A DNA stretch of 6,140 bases from an uncultured Polyangiaceae bacterium (GTDB taxonomy: Bacteria; Myxococcota_A; Polyangia; Polyangiales; Houyiibacteriaceae), in the NCBI GenBank assembly GCA_947258625.1, contig CAMYJN010000161.1:1-6140 (forward strand), in the 5' to 3' direction. The notes beneath the pieces are model-generated. The model saw nothing but the letters and a program-made list of their open reading frames with translations. It did no database searches and had not been told where the DNA came from. Shown here piece by piece: positions 1-6,093 of this stretch (the first letter of the stretch is position 1; the number at the start of each line of letters is the position of its first letter). Made by a program: the position numbers and the translations under genes.

Positions 1-2
1 TC

Positions 3-1457
3 GTCGAGGCGATGGCCCTGCTCGCCAAACACAAGGCTAGGCTCCCCCGCCCCGAGCGCGTTCAACGCGACGCGGCCGCGGTGGAAGCGCGGCTCAATGC
101 GACCGATCAATCGCTATCCCCCCATGCGGGCGGAGAGATCATGTCTTGGTCGGACCCGATCGAAGGTGAGGTTCGCGACGATCAGGGCATCTCCTTCAAG
201 AATCCCGACACCGATCTCTTCATGCGCTACCGCCTCGCCGGTGCGTACGACAGCAACATCGCGCTTCTGGTCACGACCGGCGACGACCGCCGTGACAGCT
301 ACGAACGGCTGCGCGAAGTGCTTCGCCGCACAGTCCTTCGGGGCACCGACCTTCAGACCAACCTGCAGTTCCATTACGGACTCGTGCACTGGTTTCTCGC
401 GAATGGAGTCGACGCAAAGCCAACGACTCGATTCGTGGTTCCCTACCTCACGCTGGTCGGCGAGCTCTTGAACGAGGCCAACGAAATCGATCCGGACTAC
501 GCTTACGACCGCCTTGCCGGTCAGTACTTGAACGCCGCCTCGGCTGATCCGGTCGCCGCAAAAGCCACCAACGACCTTTGCATTCTGAAAAAGACCCTGC
601 TTGGACGTCCGCTTGGCCGCATTTTGCGGCAACCGCATCTGTTTTCAGCGTGGCTCAGCTCGAACAAGGGCAACTTCGAGGTCAAGAACGGCCGCGTGAC
701 CTGGCTGAAGAACCCTCTGCTGGTCCTCGCCGACACCTACTATCTGCTCCACATGGACGCCGGGGTGGACCTGCCGGCGGCCCATCGCATCTGGGAGCAG
801 GATCAGGCGGTCCTTCGGGACGGTGCTGCGTTCTATGCGACCGCGCAGGAACGCCTGACGGTTTCCAGTTGGCCGGAGCTCGACGACGCTCTCAAGGCAA
901 AGAAGGCCCCGATGGGTTTCGACGCCGAGACATGGAAGCAAGTGCGAGAAGCGCACCTCGGCTTCCAGCTCGGCATGGAGCTCTACAGCCTGCTGCCCTT
1001 GATCGGGCACAAGGTCGGCTTCTTCGACCTCCGCGTCAACGAGGACCTGACGATCAGCATTCCCGAGCGGCTGTTCGACCGCGAACACCAGGCGAAGATG
1101 AAGAAGGTGCTGGTCCCGCCTCCTGTGAACAAGGCCGATGAGATCGTCGCGGTGAGCGGCGGCATGTACTACGCGCAGGAAGCGCCAGGCATGCCCCACT
1201 TCGTCGAAGAGGGTCAGCACTTCGAGATTGGCGACCCGCTCTACATCGTCGAAGTCATGAAGATGTTCAACAAGGTGTACGCACCGTTTGCGGGTACCGT
1301 AGACAAGATCCTCGTCGACACCAACGGGACGATCGTGTCCAAGGGACAGCCGCTCTTCAAGGTCACGCCCGACGAGAAGTTCGTTGAACAAGACGCGGCG
1401 ATGGTCAGGGCTCGCATCCAGTCGAAAACCGAGCAATATCTGTCCGCGGTGGCCTAG
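3..1457 (+). CDS. Biotin-dependent acyl-CoA carboxylase, BC-BCCP single chain (5'-partial)
   Basis: This is the C-terminal part of a biotin carboxylase fused to its biotin carrier domain. It would carboxylate biotin using ATP and bicarbonate, probably for acetyl-CoA or another acyl-CoA. The frame is open to the left edge. The ATG at 12 is not a start, because the sequence right after it is already inside the biotin carboxylase domain. Counting from that Met, VEARLNATD (24-32) matches the conserved BC active-site segment (E. coli ECRINAED, with Arg338), and GAYDSNIALL followed by TNLQFH and TTRF is the end of the BC C-terminal subdomain. Residues about 150-370 are a mainly helical linker that I do not recognise; it sits where the BT domain lies in other single-chain carboxylases. 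Residues about 375-455 are a biotinyl domain with VEVMKM and biotin Lys417 (codon 1260-1262). A loop at 391-398 lines up without gaps with the AccB 'thumb'. The motif has Val-Met-Lys-Met instead of the usual Ala-Met-Lys-Met. No carboxyltransferase domain is visible. The substrate cannot be decided from this part. Confidence 0.88.
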   Translation, partial: VEAMALLAKHKARLPRPERVQRDAAAVEARLNATDQSLSPHAGGEIMSWSDPIEGEVRDDQGISFKNPDTDLFMRYRLAGAYDSNIALLVTTGDDRRDSYERLREVLRRTVLRGTDLQTNLQFHYGLVHWFLANGVDAKPTTRFVVPYLTLVGELLNEANEIDPDYAYDRLAGQYLNAASADPVAAKATNDLCILKKTLLGRPLGRILRQPHLFSAWLSSNKGNFEVKNGRVTWLKNPLLVLADTYYLLHMDAGVDLPAAHRIWEQDQAVLRDGAAFYATAQERLTVSSWPELDDALKAKKAPMGFDAETWKQVREAHLGFQLGMELYSLLPLIGHKVGFFDLRVNEDLTISIPERLFDREHQAKMKKVLVPPPVNKADEIVAVSGGMYYAQEAPGMPHFVEEGQHFEIGDPLYIVEVMKMFNKVYAPFAGTVDKILVDTNGTIVSKGQPLFKVTPDEKFVEQDAAMVRARIQSKTEQYLSAVA

Positions 1458-1466
1458 CCCATCGAT

Positions 1467-2612
1467 TCAGAGCCGGTCGTCGCGGCCCGTCGCCAGGACA
1501 ACCCGGTTGCGACCTGCAGCTTTGGCGCGGAAAAGCGCCCGGTCGGCCGCCGTCATCAGGCGTTCCTTGAGGTGACTCGACGGCTGACCATTGAGATGGC
1601 GCAGACCGTTGAGCATTGCAACGCCGACCGAGACCGTAATCGTCGGTAGCGTGCCACCAGGGCGCATCGAGCCTGCCGTGCTCGCGGCAACGTGACTTCG
1701 CAGGTGGTTCGCGAGCGCGCGCGCGCTTTCTTTTGACGCGCGCTTTTGCACTACGATGAACTCGTCGCCGCCGAACCGGAACACGGAGCCGACTCCCGCG
1801 GCAGCTTCGTCCAGCGCCCTGCCCGTTCGCTTCAGCGCTTCGCTCCCCGCCGCGTGCCCGAACTTGCTGTTCACCCGCTTTAGATGATCGACATCGACGA
1901 ACATGATCGCCATGTCGCGTTCGCCTCTTCGCGCGGAGCTCACTGCCTTGGTGAGCTCGCTATTGAGCTTCCTTACGTTTCGAAGACCCGTTAGTGGATC
2001 GTGCGCGGCCAGCCCTGCCTGCCTCCGAAGCGATGAGGTTTGAATGAGCGCCGTCGTGATGTAGCTCGACAGCCCTGCGACCACTTTCCTGTCGCGGCTG
2101 GTGAAACGCGCGGGCGACTTCGGGTTCACGAGCTGCAAGACTCCCACTGATCGAGCTCCATCGTGCAACGGCGTCAGCAACGCCACTCGGGTCTCCTGTG
2201 ACGAGCTCGCCGGGAACTGCGGGTCTGCCGAGAGCGAAGAAATGACGAAAGGAGTCCGCCTTCCAAGCGCGCGCTTGGACAGTCCCGGATCAAGCGGGGC
2301 TCCGCGCTCGAGCAGCAGCTTCGCGCCCGGCCCGCAAGCGGCGACACAGCGAAGCAACTCGACCGTCTGCCCGACGTAGAGCGCACCCGCGTTCGCGCGA
2401 ACGGCAAGCGCCGCCGCCGTGAGCCCCTCTTCGAGCACACGCATGACAGGCCGCGCCCGCGAGCTCCACGCCCCGAGAACGGAATCCTCGAGTTTTACCC
2501 CCCTCAAGGTGTGAATCCGCACGATCAAATCGTAAGCAGTGCGGACACGATAAGCCAACCCGGTGATCCGCTGCGCAGCCGTATAGGTCACGGATCGCCC
2601 AAATACTGACAA
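1467..2612 (-). CDS. GAF-GGDEF nucleotide cyclase, candidate Hypr-type cGAMP synthase
   Basis: This 381-residue soluble signalling enzyme has an unrecognised helical N-terminus (1-54), a GAF domain (about 55-192, with the typical GVLQLVN and FTSRD segments) and a C-terminal GGDEF domain (about 200-377). The domain has HDPLTGLRN at 204-212, metal-binding Asp240, Asn248, GGDEF at 281-285, and Lys364 and Arg368 in the C-terminal AKAAGRN motif, so catalysis looks intact. The segment GHAAGS carries Ser257 exactly where canonical diguanylate cyclases have the guanine-contacting Asp (PleD Asp344). In the known family, Ser there marks Hypr enzymes that make 3',3'-cGAMP. The RxxD inhibitory site is absent (residues 272-275 read AGVG). 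There is no EAL domain, transmembrane segment or receiver domain, so the GAF domain is the likely sensor. The start at 2612 is a TTG with only a weak upstream GAAGA; a GTG at 2591 (residue 8) is an alternative. The gene family is certain; the product nucleotide is inferred. Confidence 0.93.
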   Translation of the reverse strand: MSVFGRSVTYTAAQRITGLAYRVRTAYDLIVRIHTLRGVKLEDSVLGAWSSRARPVMRVLEEGLTAAALAVRANAGALYVGQTVELLRCVAACGPGAKLLLERGAPLDPGLSKRALGRRTPFVISSLSADPQFPASSSQETRVALLTPLHDGARSVGVLQLVNPKSPARFTSRDRKVVAGLSSYITTALIQTSSLRRQAGLAAHDPLTGLRNVRKLNSELTKAVSSARRGERDMAIMFVDVDHLKRVNSKFGHAAGSEALKRTGRALDEAAAGVGSVFRFGGDEFIVVQKRASKESARALANHLRSHVAASTAGSMRPGGTLPTITVSVGVAMLNGLRHLNGQPSSHLKERLMTAADRALFRAKAAGRNRVVLATGRDDRL

Positions 2613-2676
2613 AAATGCGCGTTCTTCGGATGGCTGTGCGGCGAGGCTACACTAGAGTTCTTCTTCGGAGGTTCGA
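2613..2676. promoter_or_regulatory. Divergent intergenic region with putative pdhA promoter
   Basis: This 64-bp gap separates the divergent start codons of the GGDEF gene and the pyruvate dehydrogenase operon, so it must hold control signals for one or both. For the plus strand, TACACT at 2648-2653 is a fair -10 box, and TTCGGA at 2625-2630 lies 17 nt upstream as a poor -35 box. Transcription from there would begin near 2660 and give a very short leader. TTCTTCGGA occurs twice, at 2622-2630 and 2661-2669. I found no convincing promoter on the minus strand and no riboswitch. Confidence 0.35.
2667..2671 (+). promoter_or_regulatory. Shine-Dalgarno of pdhA, fixing a TTG start
   Basis: GGAGG lies 5 nt before the TTG at 2677. 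This good spacing supports TTG as the start over the ATG codons about 12 residues further in, which have no comparable site and would trim the conserved N-terminal helix. Confidence 0.75.
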
Positions 2677-3645
2677 TTGCAGAACAAGGATGACCTTCTT
2701 CGACAGTATCGAATGATGATGGTGATGCGGCGCTTCGAAGAAGAAGCCGCGCGCAACTATGCCAAAGGTAAGATCGGCGGGTTCCTTCATTTGTACATCG
2801 GGCAGGAAGCGATTGCGGTCGCCGTTACCGAAGTTCTCGAAGAGCGCGACTACATCTTTCAGACCTATCGTGACCATGGGATCGCGCTCGCACGCGGGAT
2901 GTCCGCGAAGGCCGGCATGGCGGAGCTCTTCGGCAAAGACACCGGTTGTTCGCGCGGCTTTGGCGGCTCGATGCACTTCTTCGACGTCGACCGCGGCTTT
3001 CTCGGCGGCTGGGCGATCGTCGGCGGCCATTTGGCGCTGGCTGCAGGTACGGCATTCAAGTCCAAATACGCGGGTGAAGACAGCGTCACCGTCTGCTTTT
3101 TCGGCGATGGCTCGATCAACATCGGTGGATTTCACGAGGCGATGAGCCTGGCGGGACTCTGGAAGCTTCCAGTCGTCTTCGTTTGCGAGAACAACCAATA
3201 TGCAATGGGCACGCCGCTCGAACGAACCAGCCCACTCAAAGATTTGTCGATCAAAGCGAAAGGCTACGGCATGGTCGGAGACCGCTTCGACGGCCATGAC
3301 GTTGAAGTCGTGCAAGCCCGAATCAACGAAGCTGTGGACCGCGCGCGCACGGGCGGCGGCCCGACTTTCATCGAGGTGCTGACGTATCGATTCCGCGGCC
3401 ATTCCATGAGCGATCCGGCGAAATACCGAACTACGACTGAGCTCGAACAACGCAAGCAGCAGGACCCGATCACCGTCGTTCGCGAAAAGCTCATGGGACT
3501 CGGAGTTGACGAAAGCGCGCTCGACGACATCGACCTCGAAGTCGACGAAGAGATCGATGAGGCGGTGCGATTCGCCGACGAGTCGCCGCCGGCTCGTGAG
3601 GACCTGATGATGAGCACCGTGATGGCACCCGAGGGGGAGTCGTGA
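2677..3645 (+). CDS. pdhA: Pyruvate dehydrogenase E1 component, alpha subunit
   Basis: This is the alpha subunit of the thiamine-diphosphate-dependent E1 heterotetramer. It decarboxylates pyruvate and passes the acetyl group to the lipoyl arm of E2 in the cytoplasm. The 322-residue length is normal for the family. IGQEA (41-45) and YRDHG (64-68) are standard E1 alpha segments. The cofactor motif runs from GDG (143-145) to ENN (171-173), followed by YAMGT. The loop RGHSMSDPAKYR (240-251) matches the ThDP-binding phosphorylation-loop region of mitochondrial-type E1 alpha. The conserved His before the Ser is kept (His242), while the position two residues earlier, usually His, is Arg240. The start is TTG with a strong Shine-Dalgarno. 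It is the first gene of the operon, and its TGA overlaps the next start. The motifs suit pyruvate better than branched-chain acids; acetoin dehydrogenase is a weaker alternative. Confidence 0.93.
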   Translation: MQNKDDLLRQYRMMMVMRRFEEEAARNYAKGKIGGFLHLYIGQEAIAVAVTEVLEERDYIFQTYRDHGIALARGMSAKAGMAELFGKDTGCSRGFGGSMHFFDVDRGFLGGWAIVGGHLALAAGTAFKSKYAGEDSVTVCFFGDGSINIGGFHEAMSLAGLWKLPVVFVCENNQYAMGTPLERTSPLKDLSIKAKGYGMVGDRFDGHDVEVVQARINEAVDRARTGGGPTFIEVLTYRFRGHSMSDPAKYRTTTELEQRKQQDPITVVREKLMGLGVDESALDDIDLEVDEEIDEAVRFADESPPAREDLMMSTVMAPEGES

Positions 3646-4628
3646 GGGAGCTGCGCTATCGGGAGGCGCTCCGAGAGGCGATGCTCGAGGAAATGGAGCG
3701 CGACGAGCGCGTTTTCTTGATGGGCGAAGAGGTGGGTCACTATCAGGGTGCCTATAAAGTCTCCGAAGGCCTTCTCGAGCGGTTTGGCGAACGGCGCGTC
3801 GTCGACACGCCCATCGCGGAGGCTGGCTTTGCCGGCGTTGGAATCGGGGCGGCGATGGCAGGGCTCCGGCCGATCATCGAGTTCATGACCTGGAACTTCT
3901 CGTTCGTCGCGTTTGATCAGATCATCAGCAACGCTGCCAAGGTGCACCAAATGAGTGCGGGCGCCATTAAGGTACCGATCGTGTTTCGTGGGCCGAACGG
4001 TGCCGCCAAGCAGGTCGCGGCGCAGCACAGTCACAGCTGTGCGCCCTTCTACACGAACATCCCGGGCCTCTACGTCATTCAACCAAGCACTCCGCGCGAT
4101 GCGAAGGGCCTTCTCAAAAGCGCCATTCGCAGCAATAATCCCGTGATCTTTCTCGAAGGCGAAACTCTGTACGGTGTCAAGGGTGAGGTGCCCGACGAAG
4201 GCGTGGAGGAGCTCATCCCGATTGGGGAGAGTCGCTTGGTTCGCCCTGGAGCGGACTGCACCATCGTCACTTGGGGTCGTCCCTACTATACGGTCTTGGC
4301 CGCGGCGGAAAAGCTTTCCGGTGAAGGCATCGACTGCGAGGTCGTCGACCCGCGCACCCTACGTCCCCTCGACACCCGCTTGATGGTCGAGAGTGTGAAG
4401 AAAACCAATCGCTGCGTCGTGGTGCATGAGCACTGGCCCTACGGCGGTCCCGGCGCGGAGATCGTCGATCGGCTGCAGCGCGAAGCTTTCGACTACCTGG
4501 ACGCCCCGCTCGAACGGGTGACCGGGCTCGACGTGCCGATGCCCTACGCCCTGAATCTAGAGGATAAGGTTCTTCCAACCGAGGAGCGGGTAATCGACGC
4601 CGTGAAACGCGTCGCTTACGCGAGCTGA
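3642..4628 (+). CDS. pdhB: Pyruvate dehydrogenase E1 component, beta subunit
   Basis: This is the beta subunit of the E1 heterotetramer; it completes the thiamine-diphosphate site at the alpha-beta interface and contributes the E2-binding surface. Its 328-residue length is normal. Visible family motifs are MGEEVGHYQGAYKVSEGL (27-44), which includes the Glu that activates the cofactor ring, DTPIAEAGFAGVGIGAA (55-71), GLRPIIEFMTWNFSF (74-88), AAQHSHS (126-132) with the catalytic-region His129, and PGLYVIQPSTPRDAKGLL (141-158). The C-terminal domain ends in the usual LPTEERVIDAVKR. The GTG start at 3642 overlaps the pdhA stop as GTGA, with the purine run GAGGGGGAG just upstream, which indicates translational coupling. 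No residue expected to be essential is missing. Acetoin dehydrogenase beta is the nearest alternative. Confidence 0.93.
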   Translation: MRELRYREALREAMLEEMERDERVFLMGEEVGHYQGAYKVSEGLLERFGERRVVDTPIAEAGFAGVGIGAAMAGLRPIIEFMTWNFSFVAFDQIISNAAKVHQMSAGAIKVPIVFRGPNGAAKQVAAQHSHSCAPFYTNIPGLYVIQPSTPRDAKGLLKSAIRSNNPVIFLEGETLYGVKGEVPDEGVEELIPIGESRLVRPGADCTIVTWGRPYYTVLAAAEKLSGEGIDCEVVDPRTLRPLDTRLMVESVKKTNRCVVVHEHWPYGGPGAEIVDRLQREAFDYLDAPLERVTGLDVPMPYALNLEDKVLPTEERVIDAVKRVAYAS

Positions 4629-4631
4629 GCA

Positions 4632-5909
4632 ATGGCCAAGATAATCGGACTCCCCAAGCTGTCTCCGACCATGGAAGAAGGAACCTTGGTCGCCTGGATC
4701 AAGAAAGAAGGCGACAAAGTCGAAGTCGATGATCTTCTGGCCGAGGTGGAAACCGACAAGGCCACCATGGAGTTTCGCTCCTTTGACCGTGGCGTCTTGC
4801 TGAAGATCCTGGTGCCGGAGGGCGAGACGCTCGAACCGGATGTGCCGGTGGCGATCATCGGAAAGGCCGGGGAGGATATCAGTGAGCTGATCGCAGAGGT
4901 GGAGGCGGGGGCGGCGGAGTCAGCGTCAGCGTCAGTGGCAGCGTCAGTGGCAGCGCCAGTGTCAGCGCCAGAGTCAGTGCCAGAGTCAGTGCCAGAGTCA
5001 GTGCCCGGGACCGGATCCGGGGCCGGGTCCGAGGGTGCGACCGAGGTTGCGACTGGTGGTCGGGTTCTCTCCTCTCCCCTCGTCCGCCGTTTGGCGCGGG
5101 AGCGCAGTATCGATCTTCGGGCTGTGCGGGGGAGCGGGCCTCGTGGGCGGATCGTCAAGCGCGACATCGATTCGTTCGAAGAGGGGGCGTCGATTTCATT
5201 CTCCACCACCGCTGAGCGCCTGCCCCCTCGAGTCGTGAAAGCCAGCAGCATGCGGCGGACGATTGCCCGACGACTCACCGAATCCACGCAGACCACCCCG
5301 CATTACTACCTGACGATCGACGTCGACATCGCACCGCTTGCGGAGGCCCGGAAAGCCATGAACGCCGAGCTCGAAGCGGTAGGCAAAAAGGTTTCGCTCA
5401 ACGACTTGATCATCAAGGCCGCCGCTGTGGCCCTTCGCCGGGTTCCCGATGTCAATGCTTCGTGGCTCGGAAAAGAGATTCACTACCATCAGGTCGTCGA
5501 CATCTCGATCGCCGTGGCCGTCGAGGACGGCCTGATGACCCCCGTCTTGCGGGATGCGGACCGAAAAGGCGTTGCGCAGATCGCCGAGGAAGTTCGCGAT
5601 CTGGCCGAGCGCGCCAGGGACAAGAAGCTTCAGCCTGAAGATATGAGCAACGGAACCTTTTCGATTTCGAATCTCGGCATGTTTGGCATCGAAGCGTTCA
5701 CAGCAGTCATCAACCCACCCGAAGGTGCGATCCTCGCGGTTGGCACGATCCGCCACGAGCCGGTCGTCGAGGATGGAGCCATCGTACCTGGCCGTCGAAT
5801 GCGCTTCACGATGAGCTGCGACCACCGACTCATCGACGGCGCCACAGGCGCGAAGTTCATGGGGGCGTTCAAGCGGATCGTGGAATCCCCGCTCAACATG
5901 CTGCTCTGA
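4632..5909 (+). CDS. pdhC: Pyruvate dehydrogenase E2, dihydrolipoamide acetyltransferase
   Basis: This is the core subunit of the complex; it transfers the acetyl group from lipoamide to CoA. It has 425 residues. One lipoyl domain (about 1-78) carries the attachment lysine Lys43 in EVETDKATMEF. A Ala/Ser/Val/Pro/Glu-rich flexible linker (about 92-140) follows, then a peripheral-subunit-binding domain (about 147-181, SSPLVRRLA to GPRGRIVKRDI), and a catalytic domain (about 200-425) with FSISNLGMFGI (343-353) and the active-site SCDHRLIDG (395-403), including His398 and Asp402. A single lipoyl domain, the GPRGRI segment and the NPPEGAILAVG segment fit the mitochondrial/alphaproteobacterial E2 type, as do the two-subunit E1 genes upstream. 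The ATG lies 3 nt after the pdhB stop with no clear Shine-Dalgarno of its own, so it is probably translated by coupling. The linker DNA is a hexanucleotide repeat tract. The symbol aceF is also used for this protein. Confidence 0.94.
   Translation: MAKIIGLPKLSPTMEEGTLVAWIKKEGDKVEVDDLLAEVETDKATMEFRSFDRGVLLKILVPEGETLEPDVPVAIIGKAGEDISELIAEVEAGAAESASASVAASVAAPVSAPESVPESVPESVPGTGSGAGSEGATEVATGGRVLSSPLVRRLARERSIDLRAVRGSGPRGRIVKRDIDSFEEGASISFSTTAERLPPRVVKASSMRRTIARRLTESTQTTPHYYLTIDVDIAPLAEARKAMNAELEAVGKKVSLNDLIIKAAAVALRRVPDVNASWLGKEIHYHQVVDISIAVAVEDGLMTPVLRDADRKGVAQIAEEVRDLAERARDKKLQPEDMSNGTFSISNLGMFGIEAFTAVINPPEGAILAVGTIRHEPVVEDGAIVPGRRMRFTMSCDHRLIDGATGAKFMGAFKRIVESPLNMLL
4919..5002 (+). repeat. 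In-frame hexanucleotide repeat tract in the E2 linker
   Basis: There are fourteen consecutive imperfect hexamers of the form GTCAGY, GCCAGN or GGCAGC. The last part is a 12-bp unit, GCCAGAGTCAGT, repeated three times (4967-5002). The tract encodes Ser-Ala, Ser-Val, Ala-Ala and then Pro-Glu-Ser-Val repeats in the flexible linker. Any gain or loss of six bases keeps the frame, so length could vary between strains without inactivating E2. Confidence 0.85.
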
Positions 5910-5925
5910 GCGGCGGTGTGTGAAG

Positions 5926-5956
5926 CGCGGCGCGTTCGCGCTGCCGCGGGTGTTTT
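5926..5956 (+). terminator. Putative rho-independent terminator of the pdh operon
   Basis: CGCGGCGCG (5926-5934) can pair with CGCTGCCGCG (5939-5948) to make a nine-base-pair stem with a single bulged T and a TTCG loop. TTTT follows at 5953-5956. It starts 17 nt after the pdhC stop codon. The T run is short and two to four bases away from the stem, so termination may be weak or depend on Rho. Confidence 0.45.
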
Positions 5957-5982
5957 GGGGGGTGGTTGGTGGGCTTGGGGCC
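5936..5982 (+). repeat. 47-bp direct repeat, copy 1
   Basis: This copy is identical over 47 bases to 6094-6140, at an offset of 158 bp. It begins TCGCGCTGCCGCGGGTG, continues with TTTT and a G-rich stretch, and ends GCTTGGGGCC. The 5' part forms the right arm of the putative terminator. Confidence 0.9.
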
Positions 5983-6060
5983 TGGTTTGGTTTAGTTACA
6001 CCGCCCGCCCACCCCCACCTGTAATCCTCCCTGGCGCGGCGGTCGCTGCGCTCCGCCTTG

Positions 6061-6077
6061 CCGGCGCGTTGCGCCGG
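6061..6077. repeat. Perfect short inverted repeat (hairpin)
   Basis: CCGGCGC and GCGCCGG flank a three-base GTT loop, giving a 7-bp perfect stem. No T run follows, so it does not look like an intrinsic terminator on the plus strand. It lies between the two copies of the 47-bp direct repeat and is probably part of the same repeat element. Confidence 0.6.
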
Positions 6078-6093
6078 GCTTCGCCGTTCCGGC

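Noticed and set aside
12..14. ATG at 12 as the true start of the first gene
   Set aside because: The frame is open upstream, and the conserved biotin carboxylase segment VEARLNATD follows only 23 residues later, so most of that domain must lie to the left of the window.
645..1436. Long open frame on the minus strand (263 codons) inside the carboxylase gene
   Set aside because: Its translation shows no recognisable domain, while the plus-strand frame has clear carboxylase and biotinyl motifs. High GC produces such antisense frames.
2613..2676. A GEMM-type cyclic-dinucleotide riboswitch ahead of pdhA
   Set aside because: The gap is too short, and I see neither the GEMM core sequence nor the paired stems with a tetraloop receptor.
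2647..4082. Minus-strand open frames of 267 and 272 codons opposite pdhA and pdhB, one with a run of six histidines
   Set aside because: They mirror codons of the E1 genes. The histidines come from the repeated ATG/GTG methionine-valine codons near 2713-2727, and no family motif is present.
4919..5002. The hexamer tract as a CRISPR or other spaced repeat array
   Set aside because: The repeats are contiguous 6-mers without spacers, lie in frame in pdhC and encode a normal low-complexity E2 linker.
4616..5296. Minus-strand open frame with Asp-Thr-Gly-Ser repeats opposite pdhC
   Set aside because: The repeats are the reverse complement of the hexanucleotide tract and GGATCC-rich stretch of the E2 linker; the plus-strand lipoyl and binding domains explain the DNA.
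2677..5909. Branched-chain 2-oxoacid or acetoin dehydrogenase instead of pyruvate dehydrogenase
   Set aside because: The E1 alpha GHSMSDP loop, the E1 beta GAYKVSEGL and DTPIAEAGFAG motifs, and the single-lipoyl mitochondrial-type E2 fit pyruvate dehydrogenase best. Acetoin dehydrogenase is not fully excluded by motifs alone.
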